A stretch of 64,000 bases of DNA from Marinobacter fuscus. GTDB lineage: Bacteria; Pseudomonadota; Gammaproteobacteria; Pseudomonadales; Oleiphilaceae. Positions within the stretch are counted from its first letter, which is position 1, and each line of letters starts with the position of its first letter. The stretch is taken from assembly GCF_003007675.1 (NCBI RefSeq), contig NZ_PXNP01000109.1, positions 234,562 through 298,561 on the forward strand, given 5' to 3'. Made by a program: the position numbers and the translations under genes. The notes under the pieces were generated by a model. The model did not search any database and was not told the DNA's origin. It saw nothing but the letters and a program-made list of their open reading frames with translations. Shown one piece after another: positions 21,972 through 31,837 of this stretch.

Positions 21972-23246
21972 TCAATAACGACGGGGACGACTGCCGCCCC
22001 GGTTACCACCGCCCTGCGGCCGACGGCCACCCCGTTTGCGGGTAATGGGCGGATTATCCATTTTTATCACCAGGCTCTCGTCCGGCACGGTGGTCTTCAG
22101 CTTCTGGCTGATATAGGTTTCAATCGCCGGCAGTGCAAAGGCGTCATCTTCACCGGCAAAACTGACAGATACCCCGGTTTTACCCGCCCGGCCTGTGCGG
22201 CCAATGCGGTGAACATAGTCTTCCGCGTTGTCCGGCAGGTTGTAGTTGAATACATGGGTCACGCCGTTTACGTGAATACCGCGCCCGGCGACATCGGTGG
22301 CCACCAGCACCTGGATCTGCCCCTTCTTGAACTGATCCAGTGTTTTCAGGCGCTTGTTCTGGGCGATCTCGCCCGACATCAGGGCGGCTTTGACCCCCTG
22401 GTTCTTCAGATCTTCCTCAAGATCCCGGCACTGATCCCGACGATTGGCGAAGACAATGGCCTTTTCCACTTCCGGCCGCTTCAGGTAGTTCACCAGCACC
22501 GGCAATTTTTCGTCGTCCGCCACCAGATAAACGGTCTGCTCAACCCGCTCTGCGGTCTTCTGTTCCGGCTCGATCTCGACAAATTCAGCATTACGCGTCC
22601 ACATGGACGCCAGATTCAACACGTCCTGATTGAAGGTGGCACTGAACAGCAGAGTCTGACGCTCATCTTTCGGTGTGCATTTGCGAATAATCCGCTTTAC
22701 ATCCGGGATGAAGCCCATATCGAGCATCCGGTCTGCTTCATCGAGAATCAGAATGTCCAGCTGATCCAGAAAAACGTCCTGGGATCCGAGAAAATCGATC
22801 AGCCGCCCGGGGGTCGCCACCAGAATGTCGACAACGTCGTTCTGCAACTGCTCTCGCTGCTTGTCGTAGTTCATGCCACCCACCACAGTCACCACATTAT
22901 GGCCAGTGTAGTGGCACAACTGCTCGGCATCTTTGGCGATCTGCATCGCCAGCTCCCGGGTGGGCGCCAGGGCCAGCACCCGGGGCTCAGAAGCAAAACG
23001 TTCTTTTTCGGCAATCGGTGTTTCGAGCAACGCCTGAATGGCGGTGATCAGAAAGGCCGCCGTTTTTCCTGTGCCGGTTTGTGCCTGGCCAATAAGATCC
23101 TCACAGGCCAGAGTCCAGGGTAGTGTTTCCGCCTGGATGGGCGTGCAGTACTCGAAGCCGATCTTACTGATGGCGTCCAGCAATCGCTTGTCCAGGTGAA
23201 GGTCACCAAAGCGCAAATCGCCGGTGTGTTTGATGTCCGAAGTCAT
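21972..23246 (-). CDS. rhlB: DEAD-box RNA helicase RhlB
   Basis: RhlB unwinds structured RNA and is part of the degradosome in many gammaproteobacteria. The 424 residues show all core motifs: Q motif near YCTPIQAETLP, AQTGTGKTAAF (I), APTRELAMQ (Ia), DEADRMLDMGF (II), SAT (III) and HRIGRTGRAG (VI). A basic Arg/Gly-rich tail (GGRRPQGGGNRGG) ends the protein. Its start overlaps the epmC stop by four bases (ATGA). RhlB is chosen over RhlE or SrmB by the N-terminal LRFGDLHLDKRLLDAI. Confidence 0.93.
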   Translation of the reverse strand: MTSDIKHTGDLRFGDLHLDKRLLDAISKIGFEYCTPIQAETLPWTLACEDLIGQAQTGTGKTAAFLITAIQALLETPIAEKERFASEPRVLALAPTRELAMQIAKDAEQLCHYTGHNVVTVVGGMNYDKQREQLQNDVVDILVATPGRLIDFLGSQDVFLDQLDILILDEADRMLDMGFIPDVKRIIRKCTPKDERQTLLFSATFNQDVLNLASMWTRNAEFVEIEPEQKTAERVEQTVYLVADDEKLPVLVNYLKRPEVEKAIVFANRRDQCRDLEEDLKNQGVKAALMSGEIAQNKRLKTLDQFKKGQIQVLVATDVAGRGIHVNGVTHVFNYNLPDNAEDYVHRIGRTGRAGKTGVSVSFAGEDDAFALPAIETYISQKLKTTVPDESLVIKMDNPPITRKRGGRRPQGGGNRGGSRPRRY

Positions 23247-23833
23247 AAAATTTCAGGTATCCTTGATGGGTCGAAATCCGGTAGCATGCCGGTGAGCCGT
23301 TTTCTGGTTCGTGTCCAGTCTTCATGGATGCGGCTTCCGGTGCCATAAAACCGGACCAATGCGTCAAAAAATATTTGCGCTCTTGCTGGCAGGCCATTTG
23401 CCAGATAGCTGTCGGCCTGCAGGCACAGATTGTGCCGGAATAAGGTCTCGTTGGCCGCACCAGAGCCAGCCAGGTTGTCCACACTGATGTTAAACCTGAA
23501 GCCCGCCGCCAGTGCCATCATGCACTCGATCGCCTGTGGCTTGACCTCTACCTGCTCGAACGCAAACTGCTGCTCCGGTGTTCGACCATCGGGACAATAC
23601 CAATAGCCGTAATCATACAGTGTGCGCCGTTGCTCACCGGCAATACACCAATGGGCAATTTCGTGCAGGGCGCTGGCAAAATAGCCATGGGCAAACACCA
23701 CCTGCGCCGGAGCATCCGGGCCAGCGGCAGGCAGATATTCAGGTTCGTGCCCGCCCCTGACCAGAACGGTCTGGTGTGATTCCAGGAATAGGCCATTGAA
23801 CAGCGTGATAAGATCGTCTGGGTTGTGATTCAT
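23243..23833 (-). CDS. epmC: Elongation factor P hydroxylase
   Basis: EpmC (YfcM) hydroxylates the β-lysyl-lysine of EF-P, the last step of that modification. The family is zinc/iron dependent; GELRTLYD-type context is represented here by HEIAHWCIAGEQRRTLYDYGYWY (the HExxH-like HEIAH near residue 60) and PDGRTPEQQFAFEQVEVKPQAIE. From the ATG at 23833 there are 196 residues; an upstream start at 23911 is possible but lacks family support. It leads the epmC-rhlB-pdxB operon. Confidence 0.88.
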   Translation of the reverse strand: MNHNPDDLITLFNGLFLESHQTVLVRGGHEPEYLPAAGPDAPAQVVFAHGYFASALHEIAHWCIAGEQRRTLYDYGYWYCPDGRTPEQQFAFEQVEVKPQAIECMMALAAGFRFNISVDNLAGSGAANETLFRHNLCLQADSYLANGLPARAQIFFDALVRFYGTGSRIHEDWTRTRKRLTGMLPDFDPSRIPEIL

Positions 23834-23953
23834 TGGTTCGCTATTGTGCGACTTTAAAGCAGCCAATACCAGTGGGAACTTTATCTGACCCCGTGTGTCC
23901 ACTGGCTGCAATGCTATTACTTATCTACTACAGAAGCAGGAAACGCCGGATCC

Positions 23954-25831
23954 ATGTTGTTAGCCAAGGCCAGAGTGCTCAGTTTTAACGATCGCCTGAA
24001 TCATCTTTTCGCCGCACTGGCCTTCCTGCTTATATCAGCTCAGGTTCAGGCCTTCGGAGCCGGGAGCAGCGCTTTCGGTAACAGTGAGTTTCTGCCGGTC
24101 GACCAGGCGCTGCCTTTCAACTACACCACCGGCAACGGTAGCGTAGATTTATCCTGGGATATAGCACCCGGGCATTACCTTTATCTGGAGCGGATTCAGA
24201 TCACCAGCCTGACTGAGGGCGCACGCACGGGCAAACCCGAATTTTCCCTGGATGGCACCCTGACCAACGATGAGTTTTTCGGTGAAACCACGGTGTTCTA
24301 TGATCCGGTCACCGCTCGCGTGCCGGTCAGCCTGCCGGACGGCGTCAAGGAAGCCCAGCTGCAAGTTACCTACCAGGGCTGCGCCGAAGCCGGGCTTTGT
24401 TATCCGCCCCAGACCAGGGATCTTCTCTACTACGCGGGCAGCGGTGATAACGTCAACCCGGCAAGCGCCAGCAGCACCAGCAAATCCGGTTCGACTGAAA
24501 ACACCGCCGCGAACACATCAACCGCCACCGGCCTGGCCGGTTTTTTGTCCAGCCAGTCGGTGTGGATGATTGTCGGCGTGTTCTTCCTGCTGGGGCTTGG
24601 GCTTACCTTCACCCCCTGCGTGCTGCCCATGGTGCCTATTATCTCGTCGATGGTATCCGGCCGTAACACCCGTACAACGGGTCACGCCTTGCTGCTATCC
24701 GGCAGCTATGTTCTGGGAATGGCGCTCACCTACGCCGCCGCCGGGGTCATCACCGGCCTTCTCGGAGCCAGCTTCAACCTGCAGGCGCAGCTGCAGTCGC
24801 CCTGGGTGCTCGGCGTGTTTGCGGCCCTGTTTACGGTGTTTGCACTGTCAATGTTCGACCTGTTCGAAATCCAGTTACCCAGGTTCATCCGCGACCCGCT
24901 GAATAACGCCAGCCATCAGCTTACCGGCTCGCGCGTTGTCAGCATTTTCGGTATCGGCGCTCTGTCTGCACTGATTGTTTCACCCTGCGTTTCTGCGCCA
25001 TTGGCAGGCAGCCTGCTGTATATATCCACCACTCAGGATGCGGTTATTGGTGGGCTCTCTCTGCTGGCTCTGGGTCTTGGCATGGGCGTACCGCTGATTC
25101 TGGTCGCGGTGGGTGGCCGCTCGCTGTTGCCGTCCTCCGGGCACTGGATGTCGACCATCAAGCATTTTTACGGCGTACTTTTACTGGCCGTTGCCATCTG
25201 GCTGGTGGAACGGCTGGTGCCGGTGTGGATGGGCCTGACACTCTGGGGGCTACTGGTGGCAATTACCGGCGTGCAGCTGGGCGCCTTTGACGCCGCCAAA
25301 GCAGGCTGGCAACGTACCCGCAAAGGCTTTGGCCTGGTATTTTTTGCTTACGGACTCGCGCTGCTGGCTGGCGCCGTGACGGGCGCAGATGACCCCCTTC
25401 GTCCGCTGGCGCCGTTTACCGCCTCCGCATCATCTGCCGCCACTCCGGGCCCGGCCAGTCATGCCGGTTTCCAGCGGGTGGAAGAGCCGAAGCAAATCCG
25501 TACCATGCTGGCCGAAGCGCGCCGCAACAGCCAGCCTGTGATGCTGGATTTCTATGCTGACTGGTGTATTTCCTGCAAGATTATGGAGCGGAATGTCTTC
25601 AGCGATGCACAGGTGATTCAGGCGCTCGCACCCTTTACTCTGTTACAGATTGACATGACCGACAACACGCCGGAGCAGCAAGCACTTCTGGATGAGCTGG
25701 GGCTGTTCGGGCCGCCCGCCATTCTGTTCTATCAGCCAGGCGGCAGAGAGCTGGGTGATGCGCGGGTGCTTGGCGAGATGAACAGGCAACAGTTCCTCGA
25801 TCACCTCCGAAGCATTAAACGGGCCATCTGA
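23954..25831 (+). CDS. dsbD: Thiol:disulfide interchange protein DsbD
   Basis: DsbD carries electrons from cytoplasmic thioredoxin to periplasmic DsbC, DsbG and CcmG. The 625 residues hold a signal peptide (about 1-35), the α domain with its cysteine pair in YQGCAEAGLCYPP (about 136-148), and eight membrane segments. The transmembrane cysteines are in FTPCVLPMVP and SPCVSAPLAG, and a C-terminal thioredoxin domain has ADWCISCK. Domain order and length are standard. It also supports cytochrome c maturation, which the cbb3 oxidase downstream requires. No cutA or dsbC neighbour is present. Confidence 0.96.
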   Translation: MLLAKARVLSFNDRLNHLFAALAFLLISAQVQAFGAGSSAFGNSEFLPVDQALPFNYTTGNGSVDLSWDIAPGHYLYLERIQITSLTEGARTGKPEFSLDGTLTNDEFFGETTVFYDPVTARVPVSLPDGVKEAQLQVTYQGCAEAGLCYPPQTRDLLYYAGSGDNVNPASASSTSKSGSTENTAANTSTATGLAGFLSSQSVWMIVGVFFLLGLGLTFTPCVLPMVPIISSMVSGRNTRTTGHALLLSGSYVLGMALTYAAAGVITGLLGASFNLQAQLQSPWVLGVFAALFTVFALSMFDLFEIQLPRFIRDPLNNASHQLTGSRVVSIFGIGALSALIVSPCVSAPLAGSLLYISTTQDAVIGGLSLLALGLGMGVPLILVAVGGRSLLPSSGHWMSTIKHFYGVLLLAVAIWLVERLVPVWMGLTLWGLLVAITGVQLGAFDAAKAGWQRTRKGFGLVFFAYGLALLAGAVTGADDPLRPLAPFTASASSAATPGPASHAGFQRVEEPKQIRTMLAEARRNSQPVMLDFYADWCISCKIMERNVFSDAQVIQALAPFTLLQIDMTDNTPEQQALLDELGLFGPPAILFYQPGGRELGDARVLGEMNRQQFLDHLRSIKRAI

Positions 25832-25846
25832 CCGCGCGCCCTGCCC

Positions 25847-26095
25847 TCACCCTTCACAACGGCGGATAAGGTAGACGAAGAGCCCGTCCGCCTCTTCCTG
25901 GCTTAACAGGTCGTGGCCAAGGAACTGACAAAACCGTGGCACATCACGGGTGGTTGACGGATCTGTTGCGACCACTCGCAACACCTGCCCCACGGGGATT
26001 TCATTCATGCGGGTGTGAAGCATCATCACCGGCTCCGGGCAAAACAGGCCCCGGGCATCCAGTTCTGCGTCGTGATTCTGTATTGCCAACTCCAA
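25847..26095 (-). CDS. tusA: Sulfur carrier protein TusA
   Basis: TusA receives persulfide from IscS and passes it on through TusBCD/E to MnmA (encoded at 7907-9085). The 82 residues match the family, and the acceptor cysteine lies in DARGLFCPEPVMMLH. Upstream GGAGGT stands seven bases before the ATG. The gene is divergent from the monooxygenase-like gene, with 76 bases between them. Confidence 0.93.
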   Translation of the reverse strand: MELAIQNHDAELDARGLFCPEPVMMLHTRMNEIPVGQVLRVVATDPSTTRDVPRFCQFLGHDLLSQEEADGLFVYLIRRCEG

Positions 26096-26171
26096 CCTCC
26101 TGAATAGCGTGATTTTCTGTTATTTACTGCTAAATTATTGTTTATAGCAACGAAAACAAAGGGTACGTAAC

Positions 26172-26465
26172 ATGATTAGGGTATTAATCGAACGCCACAT
26201 CGCCGAAACACTGGAAACGGCCTACGAAGAACGGGCCAGGAAAGTGCTGCAACGGGCAGTCAACACCCCCGGTTTTATTTCCGGTGAGACCCTGGTGGAC
26301 AGCCACGATCCCAACCACCGGATCACCCTGGCCAACTGGCGCTCAGAAGCCGATTGGGATCGCTGGTACCACTCGCCGGATCGCAAGGAACTCATGGCGG
26401 AACTGGCCCCTATGATGGATCGTGACGAAATGATCACTGTGCTTGAGCAAAGCGCGATGCCGTAA
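26172..26465 (+). CDS. Antibiotic biosynthesis monooxygenase (ABM) domain protein
   Basis: The 97 residues form a single ferredoxin-like ABM domain: ethanolamine/quinol-type strand MIRVLIERHI, then FISGETLVDSHDPN and WRSEADWDRWYHSPDRKEL. Members are small cofactor-free oxygenases or stress proteins, but substrates are rarely known. Preceded by AAAGGGTACGTAAC, which gives a fair ribosome site. It converges on rlmM. Confidence 0.82.
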   Translation: MIRVLIERHIAETLETAYEERARKVLQRAVNTPGFISGETLVDSHDPNHRITLANWRSEADWDRWYHSPDRKELMAELAPMMDRDEMITVLEQSAMP

Positions 26466-26475
26466 CTGCGGGCTA

Positions 26476-27552
26476 TTAATCCAACCGTTCGATAAAACAG
26501 GTGATTTCCTCACGGTCGTGGTAAAGGTGGCGCGCCCGAACCCGACAGTTCAGCTCCGCCTTTTCCAGCCCGTCCAGCAACCTCTCCCGGCAGACCAGCC
26601 ATTCTTCGTAGCGCTTTTTCATCGGCAACTTCAAGTTGAACACGGTATAGCGACACAGCTTACCGGTGACCCATGCCAGCGCCAGATCCACCGTGCGCCT
26701 TGGCTTGTCCACAATATCGCACACCATCCAGTCTATACTTCGCCGGGGCTGCCAGGTATAACCATCGGCCTGAACATGCTCCACATGCCCGGTGGCCATT
26801 AGCTCAGCATTCATCGGGCCGTTATCGACTGCCGTCACCATCATACCCTGCTGCACCAGTTGCCAGGTCCAGCCGCCCGGCGCAGCTCCGAGATCTGCGG
26901 CTTTCTTGCCTCCACCCAGGTAATCCAGCCAGTATTCAGCGGGAATGAAGACCTTCCAGGCTTCCTCCAGCTTCAGTGCGGAGCGGCTGGGCGCAGAGGC
27001 CTGCTGTTTCAGCCGCGGAATTCCAGACAGCCAGGCCGCCCGGTTGCCCGTGAGGCTGTAGCCAATAACCGCCGTTTCGAAATTCAGCAAGAACACTTCA
27101 AGGCGCGCCCGAGGCTGCAGCCCCCCCTCTGATACCAGCAACCCCGCCTGCTTGAGAGTCCGTGAAAGAGGCGCGGCCCACTTCCTGGCAAAATTGCCCA
27201 GATCCCGGTCTGCATTGGTCTCCGGAACCCGGATTTCCACTCGCTCGGCGAATGAGCCAGCCCAGTCGGCGTCTTTCAGGAAGTCGACAACTGCCCCCAC
27301 CCGATCTTTCGCTGGCAAAGAGCAATCACCGAGCAACACCAGCCAGTCACGGGTGAACACCAGATTGTCAAGGTGAAGCCTCGCCATCAGGTGCTCGGCG
27401 GACTCTTCGCTACTCAGGGTAAACCTCACCAGCCCCGCGTTGCGAACCGGCTGGAAGTAGCCGAAGGCCCCCTTTGCCGCTGCCAGATCAACCAGTTCCT
27501 GCCCGGCCTCGGCCTCGAAGCCCGGCCGACATACCAACATAAGCTGTTGCAT
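26476..27552 (-). CDS. rlmM: 23S rRNA 2'-O-ribose methyltransferase RlmM
   Basis: RlmM methylates C2498 of 23S rRNA. The 358 residues have the N-terminal THUMP-like domain and the C-terminal Rossmann domain with SAM motif ADLGAAPGGWTWQL (about 219-232), catalytic Lys/Asp context WMVCDIVDKPRR and the lysine in FNLKLPMKKRYEEW. The ATG at 27552 (MQQLMLVCRPGFEAEA) is the family start; an in-frame start 19 codons upstream was not chosen. It is transcribed alone, opposite to the diguanylate cyclase. Confidence 0.95.
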   Translation of the reverse strand: MQQLMLVCRPGFEAEAGQELVDLAAAKGAFGYFQPVRNAGLVRFTLSSEESAEHLMARLHLDNLVFTRDWLVLLGDCSLPAKDRVGAVVDFLKDADWAGSFAERVEIRVPETNADRDLGNFARKWAAPLSRTLKQAGLLVSEGGLQPRARLEVFLLNFETAVIGYSLTGNRAAWLSGIPRLKQQASAPSRSALKLEEAWKVFIPAEYWLDYLGGGKKAADLGAAPGGWTWQLVQQGMMVTAVDNGPMNAELMATGHVEHVQADGYTWQPRRSIDWMVCDIVDKPRRTVDLALAWVTGKLCRYTVFNLKLPMKKRYEEWLVCRERLLDGLEKAELNCRVRARHLYHDREEITCFIERLD

Positions 27553-27682
27553 TAAAAAACCTTTTAGAGTGCTGCTGCCGCCAGAAAGCCGACGCTCTGG
27601 CAACATCAAAAATTGAAGCCGTTTAACGGCAACATTTGTGGTCTTTGGCTACACTTTCCGACTCATACCGCATGGACAAGGG

Positions 27683-29548
27683 ATGATGCTGCATCAGAGG
27701 ACGCTACTGGCCTGGATCATGGTCATATCAAGCCTGCTACTCTCCAGCCCGGGCCTGGCGGCTGCGCCCTGCCCAACCCTCGACGCCAGCGATCCAGCGG
27801 CCAGAAACAACATCAACCATTATTTGTGCTATTACGCTGCTGCACTCAATAGCCCGGCCCACACAGCAGACAGCCCGGAGGCGCTGCCCGCAACCCTGGC
27901 CTGGCAGCCTGCCCGCGGACTGGATCTGGTATTCAGCCAGACCAGCGCCGTCTATTGGATTACGCTGAGCATCAGGAATACGGGCGATGAGCCACACCAG
28001 TGGTTTCTCGAACTCCACTATCCACTCCTGGACGATGTCCGCTTCTGGCAGCGACACAACCAACTCTCAACAGAGAAACCGCTGCTTACCGGAGATCAAC
28101 GTCCCTTTGCCAGTCGGGCCATAGATTACCGCTATTTCCTGTTGCCCGTCACACTGGATCCGGGCGAAACCCTGGATATCTATCTGCGCGTACACAGCAG
28201 TGGCGCCCTGAACGTACCCCTGAGCCTGTACACAGCAAGTGAAATCATTACCGACAGTAACCAGCTCACCCTGATTCACGGCCTCTTTTACGGTGCGCTG
28301 ACGATTCTGGCGGTCTTCAATCTGTTGCTGTTCGCCAGTTCCCACACCCGCTACTATTTCTACAACGCATTCTACATTGCGTCCATGGGCCTCTTTCTGT
28401 TCATTATGGGCGGATTTGCCAACCAGTACTTCTGGCCGGAAAACACAACGCTGGCCTACTACTCCATTCCCGTCACCTTGATGGTGTGTGCCCTGGCCAT
28501 GACGCTATTCGGCTGGTCATTTCTGGAAGTAGCCAGGGGCACACTGGCCGAAAAAGCTCTGCAAAGCCTGGTCACCATCATTGTGGGCTTTCTTGTTCTG
28601 ACATTCCTGATCCCTTATAACAAATCCATCCTCATGAATACGGCGCTGACGCTGATCGTAATTGCCACCTTGCAGATCATCGCCTTTGTCCGCTGGCGCC
28701 AGGGCTACCTGCCTGCCATCTGGTATCTCTCTGCCTGGGGCGTAATGGTAACCGGCGCCATGGTGTACGCGCTGGCCGCGTTCGGATATCTTGGGGACTA
28801 CCAGGCCCGCGAAGTGATGATGCAGGCCGTGGTCGGCACCCAGGTTATTTTGCTGAACTACGCACTGGTACAACGCTGGCGGCTGCTAAACCAGAAGCTT
28901 TTCGACGTTGAACACGAGGCCCGCACCGGCCTTGAGCTCAAGGTGAACGAGCGAACGGCCCAATTGCGCCATGCCATGAAAGAGCTGGAGCAAGCTAACC
29001 GCCAACTGGCCGCGCTCAGCCTGAATGATGCGCTGACCGGGTTGTTCAACCGACGCCACATGGACAACCAGCTTTCACAACGTTGCCGTGAAGCAAGCCG
29101 CTCCGGTGCGCCGCTTACACTTGCTTTACTGGACGCCGATCATTTCAAACGCATTAACGACACCTGGGGCCATGATTTTGGCGACCAGTGCCTGCGGCAG
29201 ATTGCAGACACCCTGCGCACGCAACTTAAGCGCCCCAGAGACGCCGCCTTCCGGTTCGGTGGCGAAGAGTTCGCCCTGATACTGCCAGATACAGACACTC
29301 AAGGCGCTCTGACTGTATGCCAGGCAATACTCCAGGCCACTCGGCAAACACCCGTCGCAACACCGGATCACAAGTACGTAGCCCCTACACTCAGCGCGGG
29401 TATTGCGCAACTCCGGCGGAATGAAGATGCCCAGGCACTCTTCAATCGGGCCGACGCCGCCCTTTATGACGCCAAACACTCCGGCCGGGACCAGGTGATG
29501 ATCTGGCGCGACGGGGACAAAGCACTCACCCGGAAGCCTGAAGCATAA
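27683..29548 (+). CDS. Diguanylate cyclase with 7TMR-DISM sensor
   Basis: It makes c-di-GMP in response to a periplasmic signal. The order is signal peptide (about 1-27), extracellular 7TMR-DISM2 β domain (about 50-180) and seven membrane helices (about 190-400). A coiled coil follows, then GGDEF with the active motif FGGEEF and an intact inhibitory RPRD I-site five residues before it. The family is typically carbohydrate- or signal-sensing, but the ligand is unknown. The ATG at 27683 follows GGACAAGGG and gives a clean signal peptide; a GTG start at 27638 is possible. The last 23 bases overlap the convergent hydrolase gene. Confidence 0.92.
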   Translation: MMLHQRTLLAWIMVISSLLLSSPGLAAAPCPTLDASDPAARNNINHYLCYYAAALNSPAHTADSPEALPATLAWQPARGLDLVFSQTSAVYWITLSIRNTGDEPHQWFLELHYPLLDDVRFWQRHNQLSTEKPLLTGDQRPFASRAIDYRYFLLPVTLDPGETLDIYLRVHSSGALNVPLSLYTASEIITDSNQLTLIHGLFYGALTILAVFNLLLFASSHTRYYFYNAFYIASMGLFLFIMGGFANQYFWPENTTLAYYSIPVTLMVCALAMTLFGWSFLEVARGTLAEKALQSLVTIIVGFLVLTFLIPYNKSILMNTALTLIVIATLQIIAFVRWRQGYLPAIWYLSAWGVMVTGAMVYALAAFGYLGDYQAREVMMQAVVGTQVILLNYALVQRWRLLNQKLFDVEHEARTGLELKVNERTAQLRHAMKELEQANRQLAALSLNDALTGLFNRRHMDNQLSQRCREASRSGAPLTLALLDADHFKRINDTWGHDFGDQCLRQIADTLRTQLKRPRDAAFRFGGEEFALILPDTDTQGALTVCQAILQATRQTPVATPDHKYVAPTLSAGIAQLRRNEDAQALFNRADAALYDAKHSGRDQVMIWRDGDKALTRKPEA

Positions 29549-30173
29549 ACTCCCCCGCATAACGGGCTGCCTGAACAATCAGATCCGGCTGGGTTTGTGG
29601 TTGGCGGGCCAGAGGTCTGAAGTCATGATCACCACCCTCCAGCCAGCAGAGCCGAATATTACCTGGCAGTGGTGCCCGCGCCTGAACCTCTAGCTGCTTT
29701 CCGAAAGGATCCCGGCTGCCCTGAATAATCGCGGTGGGCGGGCTGAGCGAAGCAAAGTGCTCTGTCCGCCATTTATCTGGCTTGCCCGGTGGATGGAACG
29801 GATAGCCGAAGCAAACCACACCTGAAACAAGCTCGGGCGACTCGCTGGCCAGTATCGATGCCATACGCCCACCCATGGATTTGCCGCCAATCCAGACCTC
29901 ACAACCGTCACCCAACTCGGCCCTTACGCCTGCCACCTGCTCCCGAAACGCGTCCAGAAGCACTGGCTGGCGATTGGGTGGCCTTTTTCGCCCGTCTGCG
30001 CGGCGCTGTGCCATGTAAGGAAACTCGAAACGCAGCGACTCAATGCCTTCGCCTGCCAAAGACTGCGCCAACATCGTCATAAAAGGTGAATCCATCGGCG
30101 CACCCGCGCCATGGGCGAGAATGATTACCTTTTCACAGCCTTTACCGAAGCCTTCACTGGTAATACGCGTCAC
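29526..30173 (-). CDS. Alpha/beta hydrolase, KANL3/Tex30 type
   Basis: This small cytoplasmic serine-hydrolase-like protein has 215 residues. The triad is visible: Ser in WIGGKSMGGRMAS (nucleophile elbow, about residue 95), Asp in QGSRDPFG and His in GGDHDFRPL. The N-terminal LAHGAGAPMDSPFM supplies the oxyanion hole and is typical of the KANL3/Tex30 group, whose substrates are unknown. The start is GTG at 30173 with AAGGA seven bases upstream. Confidence 0.87.
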   Translation of the reverse strand: MTRITSEGFGKGCEKVIILAHGAGAPMDSPFMTMLAQSLAGEGIESLRFEFPYMAQRRADGRKRPPNRQPVLLDAFREQVAGVRAELGDGCEVWIGGKSMGGRMASILASESPELVSGVVCFGYPFHPPGKPDKWRTEHFASLSPPTAIIQGSRDPFGKQLEVQARAPLPGNIRLCWLEGGDHDFRPLARQPQTQPDLIVQAARYAGEFMLQASG

Positions 30174-30310
30174 TCTTCAATCCTTCTGGTTGTCAATTTG
30201 TATACAGCATCTGCACCAATTCCGCTCAGGGATGCCTCAAATACCTTCTGAAATCCCCGCAACTTACTGGCAAACCGGCCTATTCCAGGGGATTTGACGA
30301 ATGTCATTAC

Positions 30311-30359
30311 TTGATCTTGATCATTGCAAAGGAATGACCGTTTCTCCATACTTGCGCCC
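30311..30359 (+). promoter_or_regulatory. Anr/FNR-dependent promoter of the cco locus
   Basis: TTGATcttgATCAT at 30311-30324 matches nine of ten positions of the FNR/Anr consensus TTGATnnnnATCAA. A -10-like CATACT lies at 30347-30352. If transcription begins near 30359, the box is centred about 41.5 bases upstream, which is the class II FNR spacing. This is the expected oxygen control of a cbb3 oxidase that works at low oxygen. The spacing is read from sequence; use in the cell is inferred. Confidence 0.75.
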
Positions 30360-30394
30360 GCATAATTCCCCTTTCTGAACCCATTGGTAAGGCT

Positions 30395-31825
30395 ATGAGC
30401 ACAGCAAATACAAACCTGACATACAACTACAAGGTGGTGAGACAGTTCGCCATCATGACAGTGGTGTGGGGTATTGTAGGTATGGCTCTGGGTGTGTTGA
30501 TTGCAGCACAGCTGGTGTGGCCATCCCTCAACCTCGACCTGCCGTTTACCCATTTCGGCCGTTTACGGCCGCTGCACACCAACGCCGTAATATTCGGTTT
30601 TGGTGGTAGTGCCCTGTTTGCAACGTCCTATTACGTTGTACAGCGTACCTGTCAGGCTCGCCTGATTTCGGACGGCCTGGCCGCGTTCACCTTCTGGGGC
30701 TGGCAAGCCATTATTCTGGCGGCTGCCATTACTCTGCCAATGGGCCTGACGTCCTCCAAGGAATACGCCGAGCTGGAATGGCCCATCGACATCGCGATCG
30801 CGATTGTGTGGGTAACCTACGCTCTGGTCTTCTTTGGCACCATCACCAAGCGCAGCACGCCGCACATCTATGTGGCCAACTGGTTCTATGGCGGGTTTAT
30901 CCTCACCATTGCCGTTCTGCATATCGGTAACAACATGGCGCTGCCTGCCACCGCCTTCAAGTCCTACTCCGCCTATGCCGGTGTTACCGACGCCATGATC
31001 CAGTGGTGGTACGGGCACAACGCGGTTGGATTCTTCCTGACTGCGGGCTTCCTGGGTATGATGTATTACTTCGTTCCCAAGCAGGCCAACCGTCCGGTTT
31101 ACTCTTACCGCCTGTCCATTGTTCACTTCTGGGCGCTGATTGCCACTTACGTTTGGGCCGGTGGCCACCACCTGCACTACTCTGCACTGCCAGACTGGGC
31201 GCAGACGGCTGGCATGGTCATGTCACTGATTCTGCTGGCTCCGTCCTGGGGCGGCATGATTAACGGTATGATGACGCTGTCTGGCGCCTGGCACAAACTG
31301 CGCACAGACCCGATCCTGCGCTTCCTGGTGGTTTCCCTGTCGTTCTACGGCATGTCCACCTTTGAAGGCCCGATGATGTCTATCAAGACCGTTAACGCCC
31401 TTTCCCACAACACAGACTGGACCATTGGTCACGTTCATGCCGGCGCGCTGGGCTGGGTTGCCATGATCAGTATCGGTGCAATTTACCATCTGATTCCCAA
31501 GCTCTGGGGCATGAAGGAAATGTTCAGTACTCCGCTGGTTAACGTGCACTTCTGGCTGGCCACTGTTGGTACTGTGCTTTACATCGCCGCCATGTGGGTC
31601 AACGGCATTATGCAGGGCCTGATGTGGCGCGCAGTCAACGCCGACGGCACCCTGACCTACAGCTTTGTTGAAGCTCTTGAAGCTTCTTATCCGGGCTACT
31701 TTGTCCGCTTCCTGGGCGGCGTGCTCTTCCTGGCCGGTATGGTCATCATGGCTTACAACGTCTACATGACCGTTCGCCAGAAGGAAGCTGCAGCAGAAGA
31801 CAACGCAGCTATCCAGGCGGCGTAA
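30395..31825 (+). CDS. ccoN: cbb3-type cytochrome c oxidase subunit I
   Basis: CcoN holds the low-spin haem b and the haem b3-CuB centre and pumps protons in the inner membrane. The 476 residues form about twelve membrane helices. Ligand histidines are seen in [14 protein letters not shown], in [13 protein letters not shown], in [14 protein letters not shown] (adjacent CuB histidines) and in [10 protein letters not shown]. It heads the ccoNOQP operon, 13 bases before ccoO. The Tyr that cross-links to a CuB His in cbb3 enzymes is probably in FYGMSTFEG. Confidence 0.97.
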   Translation: MSTANTNLTYNYKVVRQFAIMTVVWGIVGMALGVLIAAQLVWPSLNLDLPFTHFGRLRPLHTNAVIFGFGGSALFATSYYVVQRTCQARLISDGLAAFTFWGWQAIILAAAITLPMGLTSSKEYAELEWPIDIAIAIVWVTYALVFFGTITKRSTPHIYVANWFYGGFILTIAVLHIGNNMALPATAFKSYSAYAGVTDAMIQWWYGHNAVGFFLTAGFLGMMYYFVPKQANRPVYSYRLSIVHFWALIATYVWAGGHHLHYSALPDWAQTAGMVMSLILLAPSWGGMINGMMTLSGAWHKLRTDPILRFLVVSLSFYGMSTFEGPMMSIKTVNALSHNTDWTIGHVHAGALGWVAMISIGAIYHLIPKLWGMKEMFSTPLVNVHFWLATVGTVLYIAAMWVNGIMQGLMWRAVNADGTLTYSFVEALEASYPGYFVRFLGGVLFLAGMVIMAYNVYMTVRQKEAAAEDNAAIQAA

Positions 31826-31837
31826 GGGAGAGACCAG

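Noticed and set aside
22209..23123. Plus-strand frame of 304 codons opposite rhlB
   Set aside because: Shadow of rhlB, with no ribosome site or family features.
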